The position numbers were made by a program, and so were the translations under genes. The notes beneath the pieces are model-generated. The model worked only from the letters and a program-made list of their open reading frames with translations. It was not told where the DNA came from and did not search any database. A stretch of DNA of 64,000 nt from Streptomyces thinghirensis (GTDB taxonomy: Bacteria > Actinomycetota > Actinomycetia > Streptomycetales > Streptomycetaceae): assembly GCA_021502835.1 (NCBI GenBank), contig JAKFGP010000058.1, forward strand, positions 248,001 through 312,000, written 5' to 3'. Below, one piece after another: positions 52,042 through 63,967 of the stretch (its first letter is position 1; the number at the start of each line of letters is the position of its first letter).

Positions 52042-52441
52042 GAATCCACGGCTCTTCTATACGCTTCCACTTCGACTGACCACCAGGACCCGCGAGTCGA
52101 TGAAGCCCTGCACGACCAGCAGGGTCGACCGGGCGTACGGAGTCGAACAGCTCCTTGTGGGCCCGGCCCACCGCATCGACATCGCGCGAATGTGCCAGGC
52201 ACACACGGGTCCGGATCACGGACTCGATGCCGAGCCCGAACTCACCGATCGCCTCGACCGCGGAGGCGAAGGCGACCTTGGTCTGTTCGTACGGGTCGCC
52301 CTCGCCGTACAGCATGTCGCCCTTGAAGGCGGTGGTGCCCGCCACGATGACACGATCACCCGCCGCCACGGCCCGTGCGAAACCGAAGGACTCTTCCCAG
52401 GGACTTCCGCTCTGCACGCGCCGTACGGCTTCGGATGTCAT
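52038..52441 (-). CDS. RidA/YjgF-family protein embedded in the his operon
   Basis: Protein of about 134 residues of the Rid superfamily, which clears reactive imines/enamines. It has [75 protein letters not shown] and ends [21 protein letters not shown]. The catalytic Arg of RidA (in TRVCL-type RTRVCL) is present. Both ends are coupled: its ATG overlaps the priA stop (ATGA at 52438-52441) and its stop overlaps the restored hisF ATG. A frame change near 52125 interrupts the C-terminal part. Location between priA and hisF suggests a role tied to histidine/tryptophan synthesis, but that is inference. Confidence 0.85.
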
Positions 52442-53166
52442 GACGACACAGCCTCCAAGGCTTCTTCCAGGGTGAACGCCTTCGCGTACAGGGCTTTCCC
52501 GACGATGGCCCCCTCGACACCGGCCGGGACGAGACCGGCGATCGCGCGGAGGTCGTCCAGGGGACGACACGCCGCCCGACGCCACGACCGGGCGGTCGGT
52601 CGCCGCGCAGACGTTCTTCAGGAGCTCCAGGTTGGGGCCCTGGAGGGTGCCGTCCTTGGCGATGTCGGTGACGACGTACCGGGCGCAGCCCTCCTCGTCG
52701 AGGCGGGCCAGCGTCTCGTAGAGGTCGCCGCCGTCCCGGGTCCAGCCCCGGCCCCGGAGCGTGGTGCCCTCGTACGTCCAGACCGACCGCGATCTTGTCG
52801 CCGTGCTCGGCGATGACCTCGGCGACCCACTCGGGGGTCTCCAGGGCGGCCGTGCCGAGGTTCACGCGCCTGCAGCCGGTGGCGAGCGCGGCGGCGAGGG
52901 TGTCGTCGTCGCGGATGCCGCCGGACAGCTCCACCTTGATGTCCATGGCCTTCGCGACCTCGGCGATCAGCTCGCGGTTGTCCCCGGTGCCGAACGCGGC
53001 GTCCAGGTCGACGAGGTGCAGCCACTCGGCACCGGAGCGCTGCCAGGCGAGGGCGGCCTCCAGCCGGGGAGCCGTAGGAGGTCTCGGTGCCGGACTCGCC
53101 GTGCACGAGGCGGACGGCCTGGCCGTCGCGGACGTCGACGGCGGGGAGGAGTTCGAGCTTGCTCAT
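52438..53166 (-). CDS. priA: bifunctional phosphoribosyl isomerase PriA (HisA/TrpF)
   Basis: TIM-barrel isomerase of about 241 residues. In actinobacteria PriA isomerises both ProFAR (histidine) and PRA (tryptophan), replacing a separate TrpF. Asp11 and Arg19 in [18 protein letters not shown] match the residues used in S. coelicolor PriA; further motifs are [45 protein letters not shown] and [15 protein letters not shown]. The absence of trpF from the trp genes in this window agrees with dual use. Frame changes lie near 53070, 52780, 52570 and 52545. It follows the hisH stop by 2 bases and overlaps ridA. Confidence 0.93.
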
Positions 53167-53168
53167 CT

Positions 53169-53818
53169 CTACAGGGTCTCGATCCAGTTGGTGAGGAGCT
53201 GGGCCCCGGCGTCGCCGGACTTCTCGGGGTGGAACTGGGTGGCCCACAGGGCGCCGTTCTCCATGGCCGCCACGAACGGCTTGCCGTGCGTGGACCAGGT
53301 GACCTTGGAGCGGCGATCAGCGGGTTGTGCGACTCCTGGGTCCAGTCGTGGACGGCGTAGGAGTGCACGAAGTAGAAGCGGGCGTCCGCGTCCAGACCGG
53401 CGAAGAGCTGGGAGTCGGCCGGGGCGTCGACCGTGTTCCAGCCCATGTGCGGCACGATGTCGGCCTGGGGCGGTCCGACCGTGCCGGGCCACTCGTCCAG
53501 TCCCTCGGCCTCCACGTCGTGCTCGATGCCGCGCGCGAACAGGATCTGCATGCCGACGCAGATGCCCATCACCGGGCGCCCGCCGGACAGCCGGCGGTCG
53601 ACGACCTGGTCGCCGCGGGCGGCCTTCAGGCCGTCCATGCAGGCGGCGAAGGCGCCGACACCCGGCACCAGCAGGCCGTCGGCGTTCATGGCCTTGTCGT
53701 AGTCACCGGTGATCTCGACGTCGGCTCCCGCGCGCGCGAGGGCACGCTCGGCGGAGCGGACGTTGCCGAAGCCGTAGTCGAAGACGACGACCCGCTTGGC
53801 GGTGGCGGTCAATTCCAC
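53169..53818 (-). CDS. hisH: imidazole glycerol phosphate synthase, glutaminase subunit
   Basis: Class I glutamine amidotransferase of about 216 residues that supplies ammonia to HisF. The triad is visible: nucleophile cysteine in [10 protein letters not shown], and His and Glu in [10 protein letters not shown]. It opens [22 protein letters not shown] and ends [10 protein letters not shown] frame change near 53315 lies within PLIAAPLVTWSTHG. The GTG at 53818 overlaps the end of the small membrane gene upstream by ten bases. Confidence 0.94.
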
Positions 53819-53972
53819 ACCTCAGCCTCAGCACACCTGCGAAGAGGCACATCGCGGCGCCGATGGAGAGCAGCACGATCAGGCCCTTGGGCATCTGCTG
53901 CTTCGCGAAGGAGTAGATGCCGCCGAGGAAGAAGAGGCCGACGACGATCAGTGCGGTGGACGTACCGTTCAT
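53809..53972 (-). CDS. 54-residue membrane protein between hisB and hisH
   Basis: Small protein with two hydrophobic segments (TALIVVGLFFLGGIYSFA and GLIVLLSIGAAMCLFAGVL) joined by KQQMPK, ending LRLEVWN after a one-base correction near 53825. The ATG at 53972 lies 3 bases from the hisB stop and the end overlaps hisH, so it is translated as part of the his operon. I know of no assigned function; similar small proteins appear at this place in other Streptomyces as I recall. Confidence 0.7.
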
Positions 53973-53975
53973 GGG

Positions 53976-54566
53976 TTACAGCGCGCCCTTCGTGGAAGGC
54001 AGGATGCCGACGGCGCGCGGGTCGCGCTCCGAGGCGTAGCGCAGGGCCCGGGCCAGCGCCTTGAACTGGCACTCCACGATGTGGTGCGCGTTGCGCCCGT
54101 ACGGCACGTGCACGTGCAGGGCGATCTGCGCCTGGGCGACGAAGGACTCCAGGATGTGCCGGGTCATCGTCGTGTCGTACTCGCCGATCATCGGCGCCAT
54201 CTTCTCGGGCTCGGTGTGCACGAGGTAGGGGCGGCCGGACAGGTCGACGGTGACCTGGGCGAGGGACTCGTCCAGCGGGACCGTGCAGTTACCGAAGCGG
54301 TAGATGCCCACGCTTGTCGCCGAGGGCCTGCTTGAAGGCGGCGCCCAGCGCGAGGGCGGTGTCCTCGATGGTGTGGTGGGAGTCGATGTGCAGGTCGCCG
54401 TCGGTCTTCACGGTCAGGTCGAACAGACCGTGCCGCCCGAGCTGGTCGAGCATGTGGTCGTAGAAGCCGACGCCGGTGGCGATGTCGGTCTTGCCGGTGC
54501 CGTCGAGGTCGATCTCGACGAGGACCGAGGTCTCCTTGGTGGTGCGCTCCACGCGCCCGACGCGGC

Positions 54567-54570
<4 letters not shown>
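53976..54570 (-). CDS. hisB: imidazoleglycerol-phosphate dehydratase
   Basis: Manganese enzyme of about 197 residues, dehydratase only (no phosphatase domain). Metal motifs: [32 protein letters not shown], and [20 protein letters not shown]. One frame change near 54313 separates the two halves (RGIYRFGN is the joining region). The ATG at 54570 overlaps the hisC stop (ATGA). Confidence 0.94.
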
Positions 54571-57007
<2,437 letters not shown>

Positions 57008-57217
57008 GGAACCAATTCTCTCAGACCCGCGTCGGACACCGTCCGCGCGTATCAATGGCTGATACAGAACGCGACGGGCCGTCACGGCCACGGCGGGGCA
57101 TCGGCGACCCGCCGTCAGTTCGTGGTCACTTTGAGTGTTCGGGGAGTCACCCAGTGGGCATGAACGGTTGTACGAAGAGTGAGCGACCGACGAGTAGTTG
57201 GGGAGGAGTGAAGCGCC

Positions 57218-58812
57218 GTGACCGAGGGGGCCGGCCACCGTGACGGAGAGCTGCCGGACGACCTGACCGCCGCCGAGGCAGGCATGTGGCAGGCCTTCCG
57301 CAACGGCAGCGTGTACGACCTGAGCAGCGGGGACGCGCTCGTCGACGACCCGCACGGCGGGCAGCCGTGGGGACCGGAGCGGACGGTGCGGGCCCGCATC
57401 GTGTGCTGGCTGCTGCTCGACGGTCCGCCCGCGCTGGCGGGCCGGGTGTCCTCGCTGCAGCTCGTGGGCGTGCGGATCAGCGACACGATGGATCTCGCGG
57501 GCGGCACGGTGGTGCCCTACGTCGAGTTGCGGGGCTGCCGCTTCGAGCGGGAGGTCCTGCTGCCGGAGAGCCGTCTCACGACCTTACGGCTGGTGGACCG
57601 CTACGTGCCCCGGCTGGAGGCGGCCCGGCTGCACACCGAGGGTGACCTGCACCTGCCGCGCTCCCGCTTCCCCGGCGGAATCCGCCTCACCGACGCGCGG
57701 ATAGGCACCGACCTGCTGCTCAACCAGGCCGTCGTGCACCGCGACCGCAGTGGCCGTTCCATCGCCGCGGACGGCATGACCGTCGGGCAGGACCTCCAGG
57801 CCGAGATGCTGGAGTCGTACGGCGAGGTGAGTCTGCGCAGCGCCCAGGTCGGCGTGTCGCTGAGCCTGCGCGGCGCCCGGCTCCTCAACCCGTACACGCG
57901 GCACGCGCTGAACGCCCCGCAGCTGACCGTGGAGCGCACGCTGTACCTGACCCCGGCCGGGCTCGGCAGCCCGCTGCTGCGGGGCACGACTCCGGCGCAG
58001 GGGACGCGGATCCAGCGGTTCGAGTGCGAGGGCGGGGTGCGGCTGGACGACGGGCGGTTCGGCGACGCCGTCGACTTCGAGCACGCCCGGTTCACGTTCA
58101 CCGACGACCAGGAGCTGTCGCTGCGCCGCGTGCAGACGCCCGAGCTGCGGTTCCTGGGCCAGCGCCCGGCGCGCGGCCGGGTCGTGCTGTCGGGGGCGCG
58201 GGTGGTCAACCTGATGGACCGGGCGGACAGCTGGCCGGGCCCGGGCCGGCTGCACATGGGCGGCTTCACCTACGAGAACCTGGTGCCGCGGGCCTGTTCC
58301 CGCTGGAGAAGCGGCTGCGGTGGGGTGGGCGCCGCGACCGCCGAGTACAACCCGGAGCCGTACGAGCGCCTCGCCGCCGTGCTGCGGGCAGGCGGTGAGG
58401 ACGAGGACGCCCGCGAGGTGCTGCTCGCCAAGCACCGCCGGCGCCGCGAGAGCCTGCCGATCGCCGCGAAGCTGGTCGGATACGCGCAGGACTGGACGGT
58501 CGCCTACGGTTACCGGCCGGGCCGGGCGGCGGTGTGGATGGCGGTGCTGTGGGCGGCCGGCTCGGTCGCCTCGCACGCGCCGACCTGCCACCGCTGAAGA
58601 GCGGCGAGCATCCGGACTGGAACCCGCCCTCTTCGCCCTCGACCTGCTACCGCCGGTCATCGAGCTCGGCCAGGTCGGCTACTGGCAGCTCCACGACGGC
58701 TGGCAGTGGCTGTCGACGGCCCTGATCCTGCTGGGCTGGATCCCGGCGACGACGGTCGCGGCGGGAGCGACGCGACTGCTCCGGCGGAACCGACCGCCTG
58801 GGGGCGCCGCGG
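57218..58812 (+). CDS. pentapeptide-repeat-like membrane protein ('membrane-associated oxidoreductase')
   Basis: Protein of about 530 residues. The GTG at 57218 follows GGGGAGGAG. Residues about 75-350 are a right-handed repeat region of short strands ([57 protein letters not shown]), a pentapeptide-like solenoid. The C-terminal third has two hydrophobic segments ([19 protein letters not shown] and [19 protein letters not shown]). Actinobacterial homologues are often labelled oxidoreductase, but I see no cofactor motif. Codon 123 (57584-57586) is TTA, so translation may need bldA tRNA. Frame changes near 58290, 58580 and 58625. The stop is not resolved; the next start is at 58813. Confidence 0.68.
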
Positions 58813-59917
58813 ATGGGAACACAAACGGCCGAAGGCGGAGCCGAGCCGCACAACCATCACGAACCGTCGGCCGTCGTACTGGCCATGCTGCGCGTGTTCC
58901 TCCGGACGGCGGCCCGGGCCCGCTCCCGGACGTCACGGCCCGCCCAAGACGACGACGTGCTCCTCGACGCCCCCGACGACCGCCTCGCCCCCGCCCTGGT
59001 CGCGGCGGCCCAGGGCGAGTACGCGCCCGCGCCGGCCTCCTCGCCGAAACCCGTGAGAACGCCGACTGGGAGCACCGCGACCGCTACGCGACCCGGCTGG
59101 CCGCCTTCGCCCGCTCACGCGCCGAATGGCTCGAGAACTGGCGCGCCACCGCCCCGGACGACCCCGACGCCCTGCTGGTCGCGGCCCGCCTGGCGGTGGA
59201 CCGTCACCGGGACCCGCCGGCCCGCGCCGAACTGCTGCGCCAGATCACCCCCCTGTCACCGCCGCCGCCGAGGCCGCCGGACGCGACCCGGTGCCGTGGC
59301 GGACCGCACTGGACGCGGCACGGGGCGCACGCGCCGGACACGCCGAGTTCGAGCGGCTGTGGGCGCAGGCGGTCCGCCGCCCCCCGCACCACTACGGCTG
59401 CCACGTCGCCGCCCTGGAGTACCTGGCTGCCGCCTCGCCCGCCGCCCACCGTGAGTGCCTGGACTTCGCCGAGACGGCGGCGCAGGACGCGCCCGAGGAC
59501 GCGCTCGTACGGGCGCTGCCGGTACGAGCGGCCTTCACCTGTCTGACCACGGACGACGACGGCGACGCGGCCGGCGTGCACCGGGCCCGCCTCGACGCGG
59601 CGGCGGACCGCGCGATCGCCCTCTCGGCGGCCCACCCGGCGGCCGACCCGTGGCCGGCGGAGCTGCGGAACCTCTACGTACGTGCTGGTACGCCTGGAGC
59701 GGCACCAGGACGCGGCGGAACAACTGCGTCTGACCGGCCCGTACGTCACGTCCTTCCCCTGGGCCCGGGACACGGACGACCCCTCGGCCGCTTCCTCCAG
59801 GTGCGCGCGGACGTCCGCGCGGCGGTGGCCTCCGGGTCCGGACGACAGGTTCAGGTCATCCACGAAGTGGCACGGCGGTCGCGTCCGCCCCGGCGACCAC
59901 AGAGCTTCTGCGTCTGA
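58813..59917 (+). CDS. TPR-like helical repeat protein
   Basis: Protein of about 360 residues made of Ala/Arg/Leu-rich helices. After GTQTAEGGAEPHNHHEPS it reads LAPALVAAAQGEYAPARRLL, RYATRLAAFARSRAEWLENW, DALLVAARLAVDRHRDP, CHVAALEYLAAASPAAHREC and LVRLERHQDAAEQLRLTG. The 34-residue-type periodicity suggests tetratricopeptide repeats and a scaffold role; no enzyme motif is seen. Frame changes lie near 59030, 59260, 59680 and 59800. The TGA at 59915-59917 is one possible end and would overlap the next gene. Confidence 0.6.
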
Positions 59918-60652
59918 CCACCGTCCGGCTTCCCCTCTTCCCCCTGAACTCGGTTCTGTCCCGGGCTGGCGCTCCCGCTCAACATCTTCGAGGAGCGCTA
60001 TCGCGCCATGATGCGCGAGTTGCTGAAGACCCCCGAGGACGAACCGGCGCCGGTTCGCCCGTCGTGGCGATCCGTGACGACTGCGAGGTCGCCCAGACCG
60101 AGCCCGGCCTGACCCGACCCGACGACGACGCTGGAGCGCGGGCCGTGCGGCCGGGTTCGGCACCGACCCGGTCGAGGCGTTCCACAAGGTCGTGCATCGC
60201 GGACGCGGCGACGGTCCGCGAACGCGCCGACGGCACCTTCGAGGTGCTGGCGACCGGCACGAACCGGGTCCGGCTGCTCTCGGTGGACGCCTCAGGCCCC
60301 TTCCTGACGGCCGAGCTGGAGCCGCTGGCCGAGGAGCCCGGCGACGAGGCGGGGGCGCTGGCCGAGGGGTGCTGCGGTCCTTCCGGCAGTACCAGAAGCG
60401 GCTGGCGGGGGCACGCGAGCGGTCGCTGACGACCGGCGCCGAACTGCCGGACGAGCCGGGCGTGGTCTCCTACCTGGTGGCCGCCGCGATGATGCTGGAC
60501 ACACCGACCAAGCAGCGTCTGCTCCAGGCCCCGGACACGGCGTCCCGCCTCCGGACGAGCTGAAACTCCTTCGCGCCGAGACGGCCATCATCCGTACGCT
60601 GCCGTCCTCGCCCGCGTCGGACCTGACGCGCGGCCCGACGAGTCTCAACTGA
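59914..60652 (+). CDS. stand-alone LON substrate-binding-domain protein
   Basis: Protein of about 245 residues consisting only of the Lon N-terminal (PUA-like) domain, without the ATPase or protease. It begins TTVRLPLFPLNSVLFPGLALPLNIFEERYRAMMRE, the classic LON opening, followed by IADAATVRERADGTFEVLATGTNRVRLL and a helical part (DEPGVVSYLVAAAMMLDTPTKQRLL), ending LTRGPTSLN. Such proteins may bind unfolded peptides; function is not established. The codon at the expected start is CTG at 59914. Frame changes are near 59960, 60050, 60110, 60150, 60190, 60370 and 60550. Confidence 0.78.
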
Positions 60653-60665
60653 GGTACCGGCCCGC

Positions 60666-61167
60666 ATGGCGAAGAAGTCGAAGAAGCAGCAGCAGTCCGG
60701 TGGCACCCCGGCGACGGTGGCGCTCGCGGCGGCCGGCGCGACGTGCGCGGTCCACGCGTACGACCACGACCCCGCCCACCCGTCCTACGGCGAGGAGGCG
60801 GCCGAGGCGATGGGCGTCTCGCCGGAGCGGGTCTTCAAGACGCTGGTGGCGGACGTCGACGGCGCGCTGACGGTCGCCGTGGTCCCGGTGGCGGGCCAGC
60901 TGGACCTGAAGGCGCTGGCGGCCGCGGTCGGCGGCAAGCGGGCGGCGATGGCCGACCCGGCCCTGGCCGAGCGCACCACGGGCTATGTCCGGGGTGGGAT
61001 CTCGCCCCTGGGCCAGCGCAAGAGGCTCCCGACGGTTCTGGACGCGTCCGCCTCGGGGCATGCCACGATCTGCGTCCCGGCGGCCGCCGCGGCCTGAGGT
61101 GGAACTCGCTCCCGAGGACCCGGCCAAGCTCACGGACGCGGTCCTCGCCCCGATCGGCCGCGCGTAG
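60666..61167 (+). CDS. ybaK: YbaK/EbsC-family aminoacyl-tRNA deacylase (Cys-tRNA(Pro) type)
   Basis: Trans-editing enzyme of about 166 residues that hydrolyses mischarged Cys-tRNA(Pro). After AKKSKKQQQSGGTPATVAL it shows the YbaK fold: HAYDHDPAHPSYGEEAAEAMG, RVFKTLVADVDGALTVAVVP with the essential Lys in FKTL, GKRAAMADPALAERTTGYVRGGISPLGQRKRLPTVLD, and LEVELAPEDPAKLTDAV. A frame change near 61090 joins the last 27 residues. It follows the LON-domain gene by 13 bases, so they may be co-transcribed. Confidence 0.9.
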
Positions 61168-61207
61168 CCCTCGACGGGCGCCCGGTTCTCGGCTGATCAG
61201 ACAGGAC

Positions 61208-61282
61208 ATGTCGAAGAGAACCCGCAAACGCAGGTGGCGCGTCAAGAAGCGCAAGGCCAACCACGGCCGCCGCCCCGCCTCA
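61208..61282 (+). CDS. possible ribosomal protein bL37 (24 residues), stop codon not intact
   Basis: The ATG at 61208 opens a very basic peptide: MSKRTRKRRWRVKKRKANHG then RRPA. This matches the short actinobacterial bL37 pattern (KR-x-RK-x-R...KANHGKRPN) known from mycobacterial ribosomes, which is 24 residues long. Codon 25 here is TCA (61280-61282) where a TGA would be expected; with it the gene ends at exactly 24 codons, just before the convergent DUF2567 stop at 61294. As given, the frame runs on to 61798 through the opposite-strand gene, which is not believable as coding. Confidence 0.5.
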
Positions 61283-61293
61283 GCCGGGGGAGG

Positions 61294-61998
61294 CTACGCC
61301 GACTTCTCCCCGTACGGCCCCGCCGGTAACGCTGAGGCGCGGGCCGGGGTCGGGCCCGGGTCCCGGGCCCGAACAGACCCGTCAGTCCCAGGTGAACCAC
61401 CAGCGCAGCCACCGACCACGCCAGCAAGGCTCCCCTGGCCCCCAGCTTCAGCGGCGCGGAGAACGTCACCCCCTTGCCGACGTCCTTCGCGTGGGGCGAT
61501 CACGTCCTGCGCGGGCTCCCAGCCACACGCCGACCCGCCACGCCAGCAGCGACCCGAGCAGCCCGCCGACGCCCAGCGCCACCACCAGCGGCACACCGCC
61601 GCGCCGCCGCAGCAGGAAGACGACGACCGCGCTGAGTGCTCCGAACGCCAGCGCGAGCAGGGTGAACGTGCCGTCGACGGCGACCGCGTGCTCGCTCGGA
61701 CTCTTGAGGTAGACGACCCACTCGTCGCCGACCAGATCCCCGACCAGCGGCACGCTCGGTGCCAGCTTCCACCACAGCACGCCCAGCAGCACGCCTGAGA
61801 TCGCCACCGCCACCACGGTCACGGCGGCCGACGCACTTCCGTCAACATCCCGGGACCGTCCTGTTCGCCGTGGTGGTCGTAGCCGTGGCGGCCGGACGCG
61901 GCGCTCACCGCGTGCGCGCCGACGGGCGGAGGCACCGGCCCGCCCTGGTACGACGAGCGATCGTTCGGGGGCGGTGGCGGAGTCAGAGGTGCGGTCAC
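61294..61998 (-). CDS. DUF2567 membrane protein
   Basis: Membrane protein of about 235 residues. The GTG at 61998 starts VTAPLTPPPPPNDRSS, a Pro-rich cytoplasmic leader of about 50 residues. It is followed by TVVAVAISGVLLGVLWWKLAP (TM1), an exported loop LVGDEWVVYLKSPSEHAVAVDG, then FTLLALAFGALSAVVVFLLRRR, PLVVALGVGGLLGSLLAWRVGVWLG and ALLAWSVAALVVHLGLTGLFG. The corrected C-terminus is GPYGEKSA. The family is actinobacterial with unknown function. Frame changes are near 61830, 61510, 61480 and 61370. It overlaps the ABC permease stop by four bases (GTGA). Confidence 0.75.
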
Positions 61999-62950
61999 CC
62001 CGCCATCGTGCGAAACCCGCCTGTGCGGCGCGTCACCGACGGCGGCCCGGCGGTACGCCCAGGTGGCGACGGCCAGCGAGATCACCCCGACCACGGCGCA
62101 CACCGCGAGGTCACCGAGGACGAAGGCCCAGTCGGGCCGGTCGCCGAACGTACGCGCGAAGGCCTCTACTCCGTACGTGGAGGGCAGCAGGTCCCGCGCC
62201 AGGCGCACCGCCTCCGGCATCCGCTCGGCGGGCAGCACGCCCAGCAGCAGCGCCGCCGACATGCCCAGCTGGCCGAGCAGCGTGGCGAACTCCGGCCGGG
62301 GCGCGAGCAGGCCCAGCGCCGCGCCCAGCCCGGCGAGCGCGGCGCCGGCCAGCGGGATAACGGCCACCAGCACCCACAGATGCGTCATCGGCAGTCCGAA
62401 CAGCAGGCACCCGACCACCGCCGTCACCACGGTCCCCGGCACGGTGAAGGACGCGTACGCGCCCGCCGCGCCCAGCACCACCCGCGGCCGGCGGCACCGG
62501 CAGCGTCGCGTAGTGGTCGAGGCCGCCGCTCGCGCGCAGCTGGCCGAAGTACTGGGCGAGGAGGTTCAGCGCGACGAAGGCCACGACGAGCACCGCCGAC
62601 CCGGCGACCACGGCCTGCGCCTCACCGCCGCCGTCCACGACCCCGCGCATCAGGATCGTGATGCCGATCGACTGGAAGGTGGCCACGAACAGCAGCGGGA
62701 TGCGCGCGACCCGCGCCCGGGACAGCTGGGCCCGGTACACGGCCACCAGGGAGGGCCACAGCCGTGCCTTGGGGCCGAGCTCGGCCGCGCCGACGGGGCC
62801 CTGCTCCTCGACGGCCAGGGCACCGCCCGGCAGGACATCGGCGGGTACGACACTCACGTCGCGCTGCTCCCCTTCGGTCGGGTCGTTCGAAGCGGTCGTC
62901 CTGACGGGTACGGACGCGGCGGCCGGTGTGCTCACCGTTCGGGTGCTCAA
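61995..62950 (-). CDS. ABC-2 type transporter permease
   Basis: Membrane subunit of about 318 residues with six predicted helices: ARIPLLFVATFQSIGITILM, QAVVAGSAVLVVAFVALNLL, VVLGAAGAYASFTVPGTVVTAVVGCLLFG, HLWVLVAVIPLAGAALAGLGAALG, LLGQLGMSAALLLGVL and VLGDLAVCAVVGVISLAVATWAY. The motif DLLPSTYGVEAFARTF fits drug/nodulation-type ABC-2 exporters. The TTG at 62950 overlaps the stop of the ATPase gene (TTGA). It works with that ATPase as an exporter of unknown substrate. Frame changes near 62485 and 62020. Confidence 0.82.
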
Positions 62951-63967
62951 GCCCTCACCAGTCCCCTGTCGCGCGGCGCCGCCCAGCGCCGGGTACACGT
63001 CCTCCAGGCTGGGCGTGGCGAGGGTGAAGTCGTCCAGGGCGGCGAAGGCGGCGCCGCCGGTGACGGTGGCGACGACCGCGCGGGCCTCCTCGGGGGCGAG
63101 CCGCAGCGTCCAGCGGCGCCCCGACTCGGTGGCGCGGTCGCGCAGGGCGGCGACCTCCGGGACGTTGAGCGGTGCCGTCTCGCGCCACACCAGGTCGACG
63201 CGGACCTCTCCGGCGACCTTCTCCTTGAGCCCGGAGGGCGTGTCGCAGGCGATCACCCGCCCCCGGTCGAGGACGGCGACCCGGTCCAGCACGGTCTCGG
63301 CCTCGATGACGTTGTGGGTGACCAGCAGGACGGTGGTGCCGTGCTCGGCGCGCCGCCGGTCGACGGCCGCCCACACCGCGCGCCGGGGCCACCGGGTCCA
63401 TGCCGGTGGTCGGCTCGTCCAGGACGAGCAGCGAGCGCTCCCCCACCAGCACGGCGGCGAAGCAGGCCAGCCGGCGCTGCCCGCCGGAGAGCTTCTTGAT
63501 CGGGCGGGCGGCGAGCGGGGTCAGGCCCAGCTCGTCGAGGACGGCGTCCCGCTCGGCGCGCGCCTGCCGCACCTCCAGGCCGCGCAGCCGTGCGGTGGTC
63601 TCGGCGGCGAGCGACACGGTCAGCTCGTCCAGGGCACCGGACTCCTGCCCGAGGTAGGCGAGGATCCGCGCGGCCCGCTCCGGGTGGCGCACGATGTCGT
63701 GCCCGAGGATCTCCACGCTGCCGCGGTCGGGCCGCATCAGCCCGGTGAGCTGGCGTACGAGGGTGGACTTGCCGGCGCCGTTCGGCCCGAGCAGTCCGAA
63801 GATCTCACCGCGGCGGATCTCCAGGGTCACGTCGTCGGTGGCCCGCACCTCGGGGTGGCGGGAACGCCGCGCCTGCCGCGTACCGCCGGATAGGTCTTGG
63901 TCAGTCCGCGCACCACGCACACGGCATCGCCACCGGGTCGAAGTGCCTGTGCCGCGCGCGTACTCAC
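62947..63967 (-). CDS. ABC-2 type transporter ATP-binding protein
   Basis: ATPase of about 338 residues. The GTG at 63967 starts VSTRAAQALRPGGDAVCVVRG. Walker A is GLLGPNGAGKSTL, the Q-loop AYLGQESGALDELTV, the signature LSGGQRRLACFAAVLVGE, Walker B LLVLDEPTTGMDP, and the H-loop LLVTHN. The domain is followed by the CcmA/DrrA-type C-terminal region ending PSLEDVYPALGGAA. Frame changes lie near 63875, 63385 and 62965. It forms an operon with the permease and DUF2567 genes through 4-base overlaps. Confidence 0.9.

Noticed and set aside
61282..61798. Extension of the bL37-like frame to about 200 residues
   Set aside because: Beyond codon 25 it is antisense to the DUF2567 membrane protein gene and loses all similarity; a missing stop codon is more likely.
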